Positions 35,477 through 43,958 of a stretch of DNA of 64,000 nt are shown here, one piece after another. This DNA is from Mycobacterium gordonae (GTDB taxonomy: Bacteria; Actinomycetota; Actinomycetes; Mycobacteriales; Mycobacteriaceae): positions 1 through 64,000 of the forward strand of contig NZ_LQOY01000241.1 in assembly GCF_002101675.1 (NCBI RefSeq). The letters run 5' to 3'. The translations under genes were made by a program, and so were the position numbers. The notes under the pieces were generated by a model, which was not told the origin of the DNA, searched no databases, and saw only the letters and a program-made list of their open reading frames with translations. The stretch's first letter is position 1. Every line of letters begins with the position of its first letter.

Positions 35477-35614
35477 TCAATGCTTCTTCTTGGAATGCAG
35501 CAAAGACTCGGCTTGCGAACCTTCGACAACTTTGGAGCGCTTGTCGGCGCGCTTCTCCTTTAGAGATTTGCCGGATTTTTTGGTCATGGTCTGTCGGGGA
35601 GATTTGTCAGACAT
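35477..35614 (-). CDS. Small basic protein, 45 aa
   Basis: ATG 35614 to TCA-complement stop at 35477. The sequence is Lys/Arg/Ser-rich (MSDKSPRQTMTKKSGKSLKE, ending HSKKKH) and lacks hydrophobic segments. Similar tiny basic proteins are common in mycobacteria, and it probably binds nucleic acid or ribosomes by charge. The longer upstream frame to 35779 shows no coding bias. Confidence 0.65.
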   Translation of the reverse strand: MSDKSPRQTMTKKSGKSLKEKRADKRSKVVEGSQAESLLHSKKKH

Positions 35615-35909
35615 CGCGACCCCTTCGCTTTGGGGGCCTATGTCGGTCCCGGTGAACCGAGTGTACGCCGCCACGGGTGTCCTCGTGCACCGCGATTTAG
35701 CGGACGGCGAAAACCGGCGCTGCCAGACCAGCCTCCGCACGCCGTGGACTCCAAAATGGCAGCACCCGGAATCGCACAAGACAAATTTAATTCACCCCAG
35801 CAAACTCCGCGAAAATTCGCGACGCCGTGTAAGGGCGACACCCATAGTGATTTCCTGCTCGCGGCACTCGTCGCTCATCGAGCAACGCCCCTGGGGAGCG
35901 AGCGCTGCC
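35615..35909. other. Spacer without a supported gene
   Basis: About 295 bp between two minus-strand genes. Several overlapping open frames are present, but none has coding-like codon use. It is less GC-rich than its surroundings around 35750-35830. Confidence 0.35.
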
Positions 35910-36380
35910 CTATTCGAGGGTTGCCGCCTCTTCGGCCTCACCCATCAAGAGATTCTCGACCGTGGACACATTGTTAGGGCCGGCTGCCGCCATCATGGTG
36001 ATGTGCGCTTGGTCCGGATCGGCATTCGCCGAAACGACCAATAGCACGATTTTATCGCGATTGAGTCCGACGACTTCGATGGTGTTGGCCGGCTGGCGAC
36101 GATATCCATCGAGCCGCACCATCCGCCCGCCCGTCGCGAACTTCGCAGGTGACTTGGTCCATTCGTCGACGTGGTAGATCACCCGCGAGATCGGGCCGAG
36201 GCGAACGGACAAGACAGACAACAGATCTGGGAGTTCAGCTGTGAGCGTGTCGGTGCGCGGCTGCCACGCGCCATCGACGTACCCGCTGAGCGGCGCCTTG
36301 GGTTTGAGGCGCAAACGCGGTGTGCGTTCGGGTGGGGTGTGTCGACTGCCGGTGTCGGTGTGGGCATTTCTCAGCGTCAT
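35910..36380 (-). CDS. DUF5994 family protein
   Basis: 156 residues. The core RLRLKPKAPLSGYVDGAWQPR, split around TAELPDLLSVLSVRLGPISRV and followed by VRLDGYRRQPANTIEVVG, is typical of the actinobacterial DUF5994 family. Function is unknown. It often occurs in small stress-related loci. No signal peptide or membrane segment is present. It appears monocistronic. Confidence 0.78.
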   Translation of the reverse strand: MTLRNAHTDTGSRHTPPERTPRLRLKPKAPLSGYVDGAWQPRTDTLTAELPDLLSVLSVRLGPISRVIYHVDEWTKSPAKFATGGRMVRLDGYRRQPANTIEVVGLNRDKIVLLVVSANADPDQAHITMMAAAGPNNVSTVENLLMGEAEEAATLE

Positions 36381-36731
36381 TGCGACGCTCCCGTCTTGAC
36401 CGCGAGACCGGTCAGATTCTTCGAACCGGCAACGACGTGACTTTGACTAGCCACGCGCGAGTTGTCGCCGGTCGTTCTCACACTACTCGGTATCGCTCGG
36501 CAACCAACCCGGGCATGTTTCGTCCTGTCCATCGGCCGGCAGCCCTCGGCGACGAATCGCGGTGCGCACCCGGCGCCACGTCCCGCGCCGAATTCGACGC
36601 TTCGCATGCTGATGACCGGCCGCCCGGCACCCAGGCATCGTTATGCTGGCTGAGCGCCGGCCACGGCCGGCGACCAGCATGGTTGGGTGGTCCGTTGCCC
36701 GGAAGAGATACCCGAAGGTGAGGCGAGGTAG
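36381..36731. other. Spacer upstream of the parA-like gene
   Basis: No supported gene. It contains the strong inverted repeat listed at 36643-36680. The rest is GC-rich and gives only shadow frames. Confidence 0.4.
36643..36680. repeat. Nested inverted repeat upstream of parA-like gene
   Basis: Outer arms ATGCTGG (36643-36649) and CCAGCAT (36674-36680) enclose inner arms GCCGGCC (36656-36662) and GGCCGGC (36665-36671). This forms a stable two-part hairpin about 50 bp before the ParA start. It could be a terminator-like structure or a protein-binding site. Confidence 0.55.
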
Positions 36732-37523
36732 TTGGCAGCCGTGTCGGCCGTGGTGCTATCGGGCAAGGGCGGAACAGCCAAGACGTTGTGGCAGATGATG
36801 CTGGCGGGTGAGGCATCGCGGTTGGGCATTTCGACGTTGCTGGTCGACGCGGATCCCGAGCGGAATCTGTCCAATCACTTCGGGGTGTCGCAGCACTCGA
36901 CCGGGTTGGGGTCAGTGCTCGAGGATGCCGGCATCAACTTCTGGGGAGATCCCGGCACCGCCGCCAAACGGCTCGACGAGGAGATCATCGATACCAAGTG
37001 GCCGAACGTCGAACTGGTGCCGGCCGGAGCATCGTTGACCCGGGTGGCCGGGGTGGGCGTTTCGGACACCGGCCTGCTACGCGGCATCTTCGCGGCGGCC
37101 GGGGTGTTCGACCGCTATGAACTTCTGCTGATAGACACCGGGGGCCGCACCGGCTCGCTCGAGGCGCTCGCCATGCATCTGGCCGATGTGGCGTACGCGC
37201 CGATCGCGCCGACCGGTGACGCGGTCCGGAAGGCCATCGAGGCCCGCAACAGGGTCGAGCGCATCCAGCGCACCCACCCGCTGAAGTGGTGCGGGGTCGT
37301 CTTGTCCGGCTTTGACAGCCGCAACGGCATCGAACAGACCATCCGCGAAATGGTGTACCGGGAGTTCGGCGAGGAGGTACGTGCCGAGGTCCCGCGGCGG
37401 GCCATCATCAACGAAGTCTTTCAACTCGGAGACCGGCTGGGTGACCGCCACGAGTTGGTCGCGCGTCAGCTGGCGCCCATCTTCCGCCGATTTCTGGAGG
37501 AGGACCTGCTGGGTCGGCGATGA
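36732..37523 (+). CDS. Orphan ParA/MinD-type ATPase
   Basis: 263 residues from TTG 36732 (GTG 36741 is an alternative). The deviant Walker A is SGKGGTAKT, followed by LLVDADPERNLS and a LLIDTGGR Walker B region, as in ParA/Soj proteins. The genes around it encode no ParB, and the flanking genes are unrelated, so it is not the chromosomal parAB pair. ParA-like ATPases position DNA or protein cargo by ATP-driven cycling. The cargo here is unknown. Confidence 0.85.
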   Translation: MAAVSAVVLSGKGGTAKTLWQMMLAGEASRLGISTLLVDADPERNLSNHFGVSQHSTGLGSVLEDAGINFWGDPGTAAKRLDEEIIDTKWPNVELVPAGASLTRVAGVGVSDTGLLRGIFAAAGVFDRYELLLIDTGGRTGSLEALAMHLADVAYAPIAPTGDAVRKAIEARNRVERIQRTHPLKWCGVVLSGFDSRNGIEQTIREMVYREFGEEVRAEVPRRAIINEVFQLGDRLGDRHELVARQLAPIFRRFLEEDLLGRR

Positions 37524-37553
37524 GTCTCGGATCTTTCCGGGGTCGGTAGTGAC

Positions 37554-38123
37554 ATGCGCTCACTGATCGTCACTCAGAACATCACCCTCGACGGCTCGAT
37601 CGAGATGCTGGGGGACTGGTTCAACCCGGAGGCACACGACGACGAACTGACGGCCGAACTGTGCCGCCAGGACGAAACCGCCGATGCCTTGCTGCTGGGC
37701 AGGCAGACATTCTGTGATTTCCGTAGGTACTGGCCTCATCAGACCGATGACCCCACCGGCATCGCCGACTACATCAACAGCGTCGCCAAGTACGTCGTGT
37801 CCTCGACGATCACCGACCCGCAGTGGAGCAACTCGACGATCTTGTCCGGCAATTTCGTGGAACAGGTCAGGACGCTCAAGGCGGCACCGGGCGGTGACAT
37901 CGTGGCCACCGGCAGTATCACCTTGTGCCACAGCCTGATCGCCGCGGGACTGGTCGACGAATACCGGCTGTTCACCTACCCCTTCGTCCAAGGGGGCGGT
38001 CGCCGACTCTTCCCGGACGGCACAACCATTTCCGGACTGCTCCCGGCGGCTGCACCGGTGACGTTTCCCGGCGGGGTCACGCTGGCTAGCTGGACCGCCC
38101 CGAGATCGCCGGCCCGTCGCTGA
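37554..38123 (+). CDS. Dihydrofolate reductase-like (RibD C-terminal) family protein
   Basis: 189 residues with the YwjB/RibD_C fold: start SLIVTQNITLDGS, the LLLGRQTFCDF block, and DIVATGSITLCHSLIAAGLVDE near the end. Many such proteins are uncharacterised NADPH-dependent reductases, and some make riboflavin or antibiotic precursors. Only 30 bp separates it from the ParA-like gene. Its 3' end overlaps the convergent esterase gene by 38 bp. Confidence 0.82.
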   Translation: MRSLIVTQNITLDGSIEMLGDWFNPEAHDDELTAELCRQDETADALLLGRQTFCDFRRYWPHQTDDPTGIADYINSVAKYVVSSTITDPQWSNSTILSGNFVEQVRTLKAAPGGDIVATGSITLCHSLIAAGLVDEYRLFTYPFVQGGGRRLFPDGTTISGLLPAAAPVTFPGGVTLASWTAPRSPARR

Positions 38124-39003
38124 TATTCAGCTCGCCGGCGAGTGCACTACCGACCGCTCCGGCTCCTAAAGCGTTGGGGTGCAAGGGTGCGGCGAGATGT
38201 GACAGCTCGAATCCTTCGATATACCTGTCCTCGGGGGCGGCGCACATGTCGTGTCCGACCGACACCGGTCGAGTATCGAAGAAGTCAATCTTCAACGCCG
38301 CGGCCAATGTGCGCTGCTGATCGTCGATCTCGTCGACTTTGGCCTGGAAGTAGTCGGCATCTTTGGGGTTGATGGGCTGCTGTCCAAAGCATCCCCCGGG
38401 CCGTATGTAGGTCGCGTAGCCGACCAGCACGATCCGTGCCTGTGGGGCTTTGGCCCGCACGGCGCCAATCATGGCTTCCCACAACGGTATCTGCCTGCGG
38501 ATCGCCGCGCTGAACCGATCGGTGCCGCCGGGGACGAAGTCGGCGAAGCAGGGCGGCTGCGCCAGCGAGTTCCTGCGGCACTGCGCCGCGCTGCTGGCCA
38601 GACCGACGTCGTTTCCGCCGATGGTGATGGTGATCAGCTCGGTGTCGGCAGTGACCGCGTCGATCTGCCGGGGGACTTTGCCGCCACTGGTCGCCTGTTC
38701 TCGATCGGTGATGTCGGCAGCAGTGGCACCGCTACAACTGACGTCGACGAAACTGGCGGCGCCGATGCGGCGGGCCAACACCGCCGGATAGTCGTTCGTC
38801 GACTTGAAGCACCCCGGCGGGCCGGCGGCGTCGGGTACCAGTGGCGCCGCTGCCGCCGAGTCACCGAGGGCGACATACTTCCCGGTCCGGCGGACGGATT
38901 CGATGCCCCGCGACGCCGAGGTTGCGCAGACCGCGGTAACCGCAACCAGCGAGGCGGCGACGCACACCGACGCTCTCCGTCGCCATCTGAACAATCCGGT
39001 CAT
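38086..39003 (-). CDS. Secreted SGNH/GDSL esterase-lipase
   Basis: 305 residues from ATG 39003. An Arg-rich start and a hydrophobic stretch (ASVCVAASLVAVTAVCA) form an export signal. The SGNH blocks are clear: KYVALGDSAAAAP (Ser nucleophile), VDVSCSGATAAD (Gly), TITIGGNDVGL (Asn), and a late LHPNALG with catalytic His. It likely hydrolyses lipid or acyl esters outside the cell. Paired Cys suggest disulfides. The last 38 bp overlap the convergent DHFR-like gene. Confidence 0.87.
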   Translation of the reverse strand: MTGLFRWRRRASVCVAASLVAVTAVCATSASRGIESVRRTGKYVALGDSAAAAPLVPDAAGPPGCFKSTNDYPAVLARRIGAASFVDVSCSGATAADITDREQATSGGKVPRQIDAVTADTELITITIGGNDVGLASSAAQCRRNSLAQPPCFADFVPGGTDRFSAAIRRQIPLWEAMIGAVRAKAPQARIVLVGYATYIRPGGCFGQQPINPKDADYFQAKVDEIDDQQRTLAAALKIDFFDTRPVSVGHDMCAAPEDRYIEGFELSHLAAPLHPNALGAGAVGSALAGELNISDGPAISGRSS

Positions 39004-39528
39004 TTCACGCCAAGGGTAGCGAAGGAGCCGTGAGTCGCTGACCACGTGACCTGCGGCGCTTTCTGGATCGGCGGGGAAGATCCCTGGTAGACGCGTCTTT
39101 CTGGCAGCGATCCCTGAAAATCAGCGAGACGGTGGACGAAGCCGCCGGAGCCAAACGACTGTCGCAGTAATGCGGTAAGTACATAATGCCGAGTTTGTCC
39201 AACCAATAGTCATACGGCTGTCCCAAAAATTGTTGCACTACCTAATCAACTCCGCCGCGGCCGGAGCACAGCCCGTTCGGAGAATTTGCGAAAAACCAGG
39301 TCAACCTGGTCCGTCCGGCGATTAGTGGGACACGCGACCCAGTCCGAGCCTGTCCCGTGCAGCAATTCACGTATTAATTCACGCATGCTGTTGAAACTTT
39401 CGCGCCGGTGTGGCAGCGTCGCTGTCCGTAATGCAATCGTTATAAGAGCTAGGTGCCGCCCCGGCCTAAGGCCGATATAAGACAGTTATGTGACCGTAAT
39501 AAGTACGTGATCAACCGGAGGACTGTGC
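39004..39528. other. Long intergenic region upstream of the PE-CBM2-GH12 gene
   Basis: 525 bp, AT-richer than neighbours in 39180-39250 and 39370-39510. Two TATAAG elements (39441 and 39475 areas) are possible -10 boxes. A short perfect inverted repeat CGGCC-TAA-GGCCG lies at 39462-39474. CCGGAGGA precedes the ATG. A weak minus-strand frame (39005-39238) has no coding bias. Confidence 0.4.
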
Positions 39529-41514
39529 ATGTCTTATGTGATAACCGCCCCGGAAGCACTCGCTGCCGCGGTGACCGATATAGCCGGAATCGGCTCCTCC
39601 ATCAACGCCGCGAATGCCGCGGCGGCGGCGCCGACCATCGAGATTCTGGCCGCTGGCGCCGATGAGATCTCGACGGCCGTCGCCTCCCTGTTCGGCACGC
39701 ATGCCGCGGACTATCAACTTCTGAGCGCCCGAGCGGCGTCATTTCAGTCCCAGTTCATGGATGCCCTGATGGCCGGCGCGCAGCGATATGCCGGCGCCGA
39801 GCTGCTCAACGGTTCGCTGTTGCGCGACATCGCCGAACGATTCCTCGGCAGCCCGCTGCCGGGCAACGGTGGTTCGGGTCAGGCAGCCGCCAGCGCCGAA
39901 GCAACCGGTGCCACGACAGCACAGACGACGGCGACCGCGACGGCTACGAGCGCCACCGCGCCCACCACACTGGCGACGACATCGGCCGCGACGCCCGCTG
40001 CCGGCAGTGCGTCCGGGACGGGGCTGACAGCCACCTACGCCACGACGTCACAGTGGAACAGCGGGTTCGTCGCCAACTACAAGATCACCAACACCGGCAC
40101 GGCCCCGTTGACGAACTGGCAGCTGCAATTCAATTTGCCGGCGGGTGAATCCGTTGCGAATCTGTGGAACGGACATGTCACGCAGTCCGGCACGCAGTAC
40201 ACCGTCACCCCGCAGAGCTACAACGCCACCATCGCGCCCGGTGACTCGGTCACCGTCGGCTTCCAGGGCGCGCAGTCCGGGACGTACTCACCGCCGACGA
40301 ATGTGTCGATCAGCGGGCAGCCGGTCATTGGCGGTACCCCGCCCGTCACGACCCCGCCCGTCACCACCCCACCGGTCACGACGCCGCCGGTGACGACACC
40401 GCCGGTCACCCCTCCGCCCGTCACCACCCCGCCGGTCAGCACCGGGGGACTGAGTGCGGTGTACACGGCGACGTCGCAGTGGAACAGCGGATTCACCGGC
40501 AACTACGCGCTCACCAATACGGGCACCACGCCGCTGAGCAACTGGAACCTCCAATTCGACCTTCCGGCAAACGAATCCATCACCAATCTGTGGAACGGAC
40601 AAGTCACGCAGACCGGATCGCACTACACCGTGACTCCGGCGAGCTACAACGGCACGATCGCACCCGGTGGTTCGGTGAACGTCGGCTTCCAGGCCTCGCA
40701 GACTGGTTCCTACGGCGCGCCGACCAATCTGCTGGTCAACGGTCAACCGGTGACCGGCGGGTCCATCACACCGACGCCGCCACCGACGACCATCCCACCG
40801 ACGACCATCCCGCCGACGACCACTCCGCCGACCGGAGGCACCGTCATCTCCGCTCAGTACGGAACCACTACCCTCGGCAACGGCTACGTGGTGCAGAACA
40901 ACGCCTGGAACAATCCCGGCGGACAGGCCATCACCGTCAGCCAGACCGGATTCACCATCACCACCGAAAACGGCTCCGCCCCCACCAACGGAGCCCCGCT
41001 GGGTTACCCGTCGATCTACACGGGCTGGCACTACGGCACGGGTTCAACGGGCACCATCCTGCCGATACAGCTCGGCCAGATTCAGACCGCGACCAGCAGC
41101 ATCAGCTACACCTATCCCACCAGCGGGATCTACAACGCCTCGTACGACATCTGGCTCAATCCCACCCCTATCACCACCGGCGTCAACCAGCAAGAGGTGA
41201 TGATCTGGTTCAACCACACCGGACCCATCCAGCCGGTTGGCTCGGTGGTGGGCAGCGCGACCATCGACGGGCAGAATTTCGCCGTGTGGAAGGGCAGCAA
41301 TGGCCAGAACAACGTGGTCTCCTACGTGGCGAACTCGCCGATCACCACTTGGAACAGTTTCGACGTGATGGGCTTCATCGACAACACCCAGACATGGGAG
41401 CCGGTGACCGACTCGTGGTATCTGACCAGCATTCAGGCCGGCTTCGAGCCGTGGAGCGGCAGCGTCGGCGCCGGGGTCAACTCCTTCTCGGCCAGCATCA
41501 ACGGCCACAACTGA
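39529..41514 (+). CDS. PE-family protein with two CBM2 domains and a GH12 endoglucanase domain
   Basis: 661 residues. Residues 1-95 are a PE domain (MSYVITAPEALAAAVTDIAG). An Ala/Thr linker follows. CBM2 number 1 is about 165-265 and CBM2 number 2 about 306-410, both with the SQWNSGF and NLWNG surface Trp pattern of cellulose binders. Pro/Thr linkers separate the parts. GH12 is about 440-661, with likely nucleophile Glu in NQQEVMIWFN and acid/base Glu in SIQAGFEPW. It should bind and cut cellulose or beta-1,4-glucan. PE-directed ESX export is inferred. It is similar in idea to the split CelA2 (Rv1089/Rv1090) of M. tuberculosis, but intact and with CBMs. Confidence 0.92.
   Translation: MSYVITAPEALAAAVTDIAGIGSSINAANAAAAAPTIEILAAGADEISTAVASLFGTHAADYQLLSARAASFQSQFMDALMAGAQRYAGAELLNGSLLRDIAERFLGSPLPGNGGSGQAAASAEATGATTAQTTATATATSATAPTTLATTSAATPAAGSASGTGLTATYATTSQWNSGFVANYKITNTGTAPLTNWQLQFNLPAGESVANLWNGHVTQSGTQYTVTPQSYNATIAPGDSVTVGFQGAQSGTYSPPTNVSISGQPVIGGTPPVTTPPVTTPPVTTPPVTTPPVTPPPVTTPPVSTGGLSAVYTATSQWNSGFTGNYALTNTGTTPLSNWNLQFDLPANESITNLWNGQVTQTGSHYTVTPASYNGTIAPGGSVNVGFQASQTGSYGAPTNLLVNGQPVTGGSITPTPPPTTIPPTTIPPTTTPPTGGTVISAQYGTTTLGNGYVVQNNAWNNPGGQAITVSQTGFTITTENGSAPTNGAPLGYPSIYTGWHYGTGSTGTILPIQLGQIQTATSSISYTYPTSGIYNASYDIWLNPTPITTGVNQQEVMIWFNHTGPIQPVGSVVGSATIDGQNFAVWKGSNGQNNVVSYVANSPITTWNSFDVMGFIDNTQTWEPVTDSWYLTSIQAGFEPWSGSVGAGVNSFSASINGHN
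40330..40443 (+). repeat. Pro/Val/Thr coding tandem repeat linker
   Basis: Tandem PPVTT units encoded by repeats of about 15 bp. They form an extended linker between the two CBM2 domains. A second linker of PPTTI type lies at about 40770-40836. These are coding repeats, not a CRISPR array. Confidence 0.85.
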
Positions 41515-41545
41515 GCGAAAGGTGTTGTGCCGGAACGGGTCTCGA

Positions 41546-42241
41546 TCAGTTGGCCGGCGCGGGTGCCATCGATCCGATGAAGTACGTTTCGCGCCCGGTG
41601 GGATAGCCACCACCGTTGGTGGCGATGTGGACGTGGTCGTAGTGATTGGCGGTCTCGTTGCCCAGGTCCGCGGTCCAGCTTCCGGAGGCGGGGCCCAGGT
41701 AGATCTTCTGCCGCCAGATCACGTGGTCGATGCCCCAGCGCTTGGCGTTGGCCAGGGCCAATCCGGCGATCTGATTGCCCAGGGCGATGCCTTCGGGGCT
41801 GTCGTGGTTGGGGATCATCACGTCGATCGCCAGGCCGCTCGGGTGCCACCGCAGGGCGTCCTGACGGAAGCCGCCGATGGTCTTGATCTCCGGGAACAGC
41901 AGTTCGATGACGCGGGCCGCCCAGATGGTCTTGACCTGCAGTCCGCCCTCCGGGGCGATGCCCGCGGGTAACGCCATCTGGAAGTCCTGGGCCATCACCG
42001 GCGCGTTGCCGGCCAACATCGCCACCTCGGCCGCACTGGCGGTTTGTGGCGCGGCCACCGACGGCGCCGACGTCTGGCTGGACGGTGGCGGCGCCGCGAC
42101 CAAGGGGCTGTCGGCGCAGCAGGGTGTGTTCTGTTTGGTGTCCTGGGCGTAAATCATCCCCCCGGCGAGCACCAGCGAGGCCGCGATTGCCAACCAGCGG
42201 CCCCAGCCTTTCGCTTCGGCGTCTTTGCCCACCCACAGCAC
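41546..42241 (-). CDS. Exported protein with peptidoglycan-hydrolase-like (ARB_07466-type) C-terminal domain
   Basis: 231 residues from GTG 42241. A membrane segment at about 14-32 (WLAIAASLVLAGGMIYA) and a Pro/Ala/Ser-rich spacer precede a domain at about 95-225. That domain has GGFRQDALRWHPSGLAIDVMI and NHYDHVHIATNGGGYP. The H..D and HVH elements resemble VanY/ARB_07466-like metal-dependent peptidoglycan hydrolase folds. It would act in the cell wall. It is convergent with the PE-GH12 gene. Confidence 0.72.
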   Translation of the reverse strand: MLWVGKDAEAKGWGRWLAIAASLVLAGGMIYAQDTKQNTPCCADSPLVAAPPPSSQTSAPSVAAPQTASAAEVAMLAGNAPVMAQDFQMALPAGIAPEGGLQVKTIWAARVIELLFPEIKTIGGFRQDALRWHPSGLAIDVMIPNHDSPEGIALGNQIAGLALANAKRWGIDHVIWRQKIYLGPASGSWTADLGNETANHYDHVHIATNGGGYPTGRETYFIGSMAPAPAN

Positions 42242-42311
42242 TCTAGTGTCGTGTGGGGCGGATGTGGCACTCTTCGCCAGGTTGTCGGCGTTTTCTCAGC
42301 TCGCTCGGGGG

Positions 42312-43868
42312 TCAGTTGCGCCCGGGCAGTTTCATCACGGTGCGCACGATGGGCAGCAGGGACTTCTGCCAGAGCGTCGAGGGCAGACCGAAGGGCGGAT
42401 CGAGATTGAAGACCCGCGCGGTCGCGATGGTCTGCGACTCGGTGTACTTGAGCAACCCCTCGGGACCGTGCCGGCGACCGACGCCCGACTGTCCCATGCC
42501 GCCCATCGGTGCACTGAGGCTGCCCCAGGCGAATGCGTAGCCCTCGTCGACGTTCACCGTGCCCGAACGCAACCGGGCGGCGATCTGCTGCCCCTCGGCG
42601 GGCGTACGGGCCCACACGCTCGCGTTCAGGCCGTACTCGGTGTCGTTGGCCTTTTCGACGGCCTCGTCGACGTCGGCTACCGGGTAGATCGACACCAGCG
42701 GCCCAAACGTCTCGTTGGCGGCGCATTCCATTTCCGGTGTGACGTCGGTGAGCACGGTCGGCTCATAGAACAGGGGACCGACGTCGGGCCGGGCCTTGCC
42801 GCCCGCGATCACGGTGGCGCCCTTGGACGTTGCGTCGTCGACGTGGTCTAACACGGTCTTGAGTTGGCCTTCGGAGATCAGGCTGCCCATGTCGACGGAG
42901 AAGTCGTAGGCGGTCCCCAGCTTCATGTTGCGGACGGCGTCGCCGAACTTGCGGGTGAACTCCTCGGCGATGTCCTTCTCGACGTAGATCCGCTCAATCG
43001 AGATGCACAGCTGGCCCGCGTTGGAGAAACACGCGCGGGTCGCCGCCTTCGCCGCTTTGTCCAGGTTGGCGCCGCGGGTGACGATCATGGCGTTCTTGCC
43101 GCCCAACTCGGCGGAGAACCCGATGAGCCGGCGCCCGGCCTGCTCGGCGAGATGGCTGCCGGTCTGAGACGACCCGGTGAACATCAGATAGTCACAGTTC
43201 TCGGTGATAGCCGTCCCCACCACGGAGCCGGGGCCAGGGACGATCGCATACAGCGCGCGCGGCAGGCCGGCCTGGTACAGCAACTCCGCGCAGGCCAGCG
43301 CGCAATACGGGGTCTGGCTGTCGGGCTTGAGCACCACGGCATTGCCGGCAAGAAGGGCGGGCACCGAGTCAGACGCGGTCAGGGTCATCGGGTAGTTCCA
43401 CGGTGAGATCACCCCGACCACGCCTTTGGGCTGATAGCCGACCGTGGTCTTGCCGATCGCGGGCAGCAGCGCCTGCACCTTTTGCGGCTTGAGCAGCTTG
43501 GCGGTGACGCGCACGTAGTAGTTGGCGTTCGCCATCAGGTCGACGATCTCCTCCTGGGCCGCCCACCGGGCCTTGCCGGCTTCGGCCTGCAACAGGTCCA
43601 TCAGGAACTCGCGGTTCTCGATCACCAGGTCGCGGTAGCGGCGGATGATGTCGATGCGCTCGCTGACGGGCCGCTTGGCCCACTCGACCTGCGCCGCACG
43701 GGCCTGTGCGAAGGCGGCAGCGACATCCTCGGCAGTGCCGACCGGGATGGTGGTCAGGGGCTTGCCGGTGAAGACTTCGTCGATCGTCTTGGTCGGACGT
43801 TCGTTGACGTCCTTGATCGCGGCAAGCTGACGTAGGCGGTCGAAGACCTCGGCTGACGGTGCGGGCAT
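42312..43868 (-). CDS. gabD2: Succinate-semialdehyde dehydrogenase (GabD2)
   Basis: 518 residues, with GAGAGGTAG before ATG 43868. It is an aldehyde dehydrogenase with VVGVISPWNYPMTLT, the NAD site FTGSSQTGSHLAEQAG, catalytic Glu in FSAELGGKNA and catalytic Cys in NAGQLCISIERIYVE. The whole sequence fits M. tuberculosis GabD2 (Rv1731) from memory, which oxidises succinate semialdehyde to succinate with NADP+ in a GABA-shunt-like branch. Confidence 0.93.
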   Translation of the reverse strand: MPAPSAEVFDRLRQLAAIKDVNERPTKTIDEVFTGKPLTTIPVGTAEDVAAAFAQARAAQVEWAKRPVSERIDIIRRYRDLVIENREFLMDLLQAEAGKARWAAQEEIVDLMANANYYVRVTAKLLKPQKVQALLPAIGKTTVGYQPKGVVGVISPWNYPMTLTASDSVPALLAGNAVVLKPDSQTPYCALACAELLYQAGLPRALYAIVPGPGSVVGTAITENCDYLMFTGSSQTGSHLAEQAGRRLIGFSAELGGKNAMIVTRGANLDKAAKAATRACFSNAGQLCISIERIYVEKDIAEEFTRKFGDAVRNMKLGTAYDFSVDMGSLISEGQLKTVLDHVDDATSKGATVIAGGKARPDVGPLFYEPTVLTDVTPEMECAANETFGPLVSIYPVADVDEAVEKANDTEYGLNASVWARTPAEGQQIAARLRSGTVNVDEGYAFAWGSLSAPMGGMGQSGVGRRHGPEGLLKYTESQTIATARVFNLDPPFGLPSTLWQKSLLPIVRTVMKLPGRN

Positions 43869-43958
43869 ATCGCTACCTCTCGAAGAACGCGGGGTATCTG
43901 TGACCTCAGCCTATCGGTGCGGACAAGGTGGCCCTCCGCGCTGGTCAGAGCCGCGATG

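Noticed and set aside
35391-36044. 217-residue plus-strand frame
   Set aside because: It runs antisense over the small basic protein, the spacer and part of DUF5994. Its composition is random-like.
39005-39238. 77-residue minus-strand frame just before the GDSL esterase
   Set aside because: Third codon positions are not GC-biased and no family is seen. It is more likely leader or promoter DNA, although its stop nearly touches the esterase start.
40330-40443. Regularly spaced short repeats that could be mistaken for a CRISPR array
   Set aside because: They are in-frame PPVTT codon repeats forming a linker, with no unique spacers and no cas genes.
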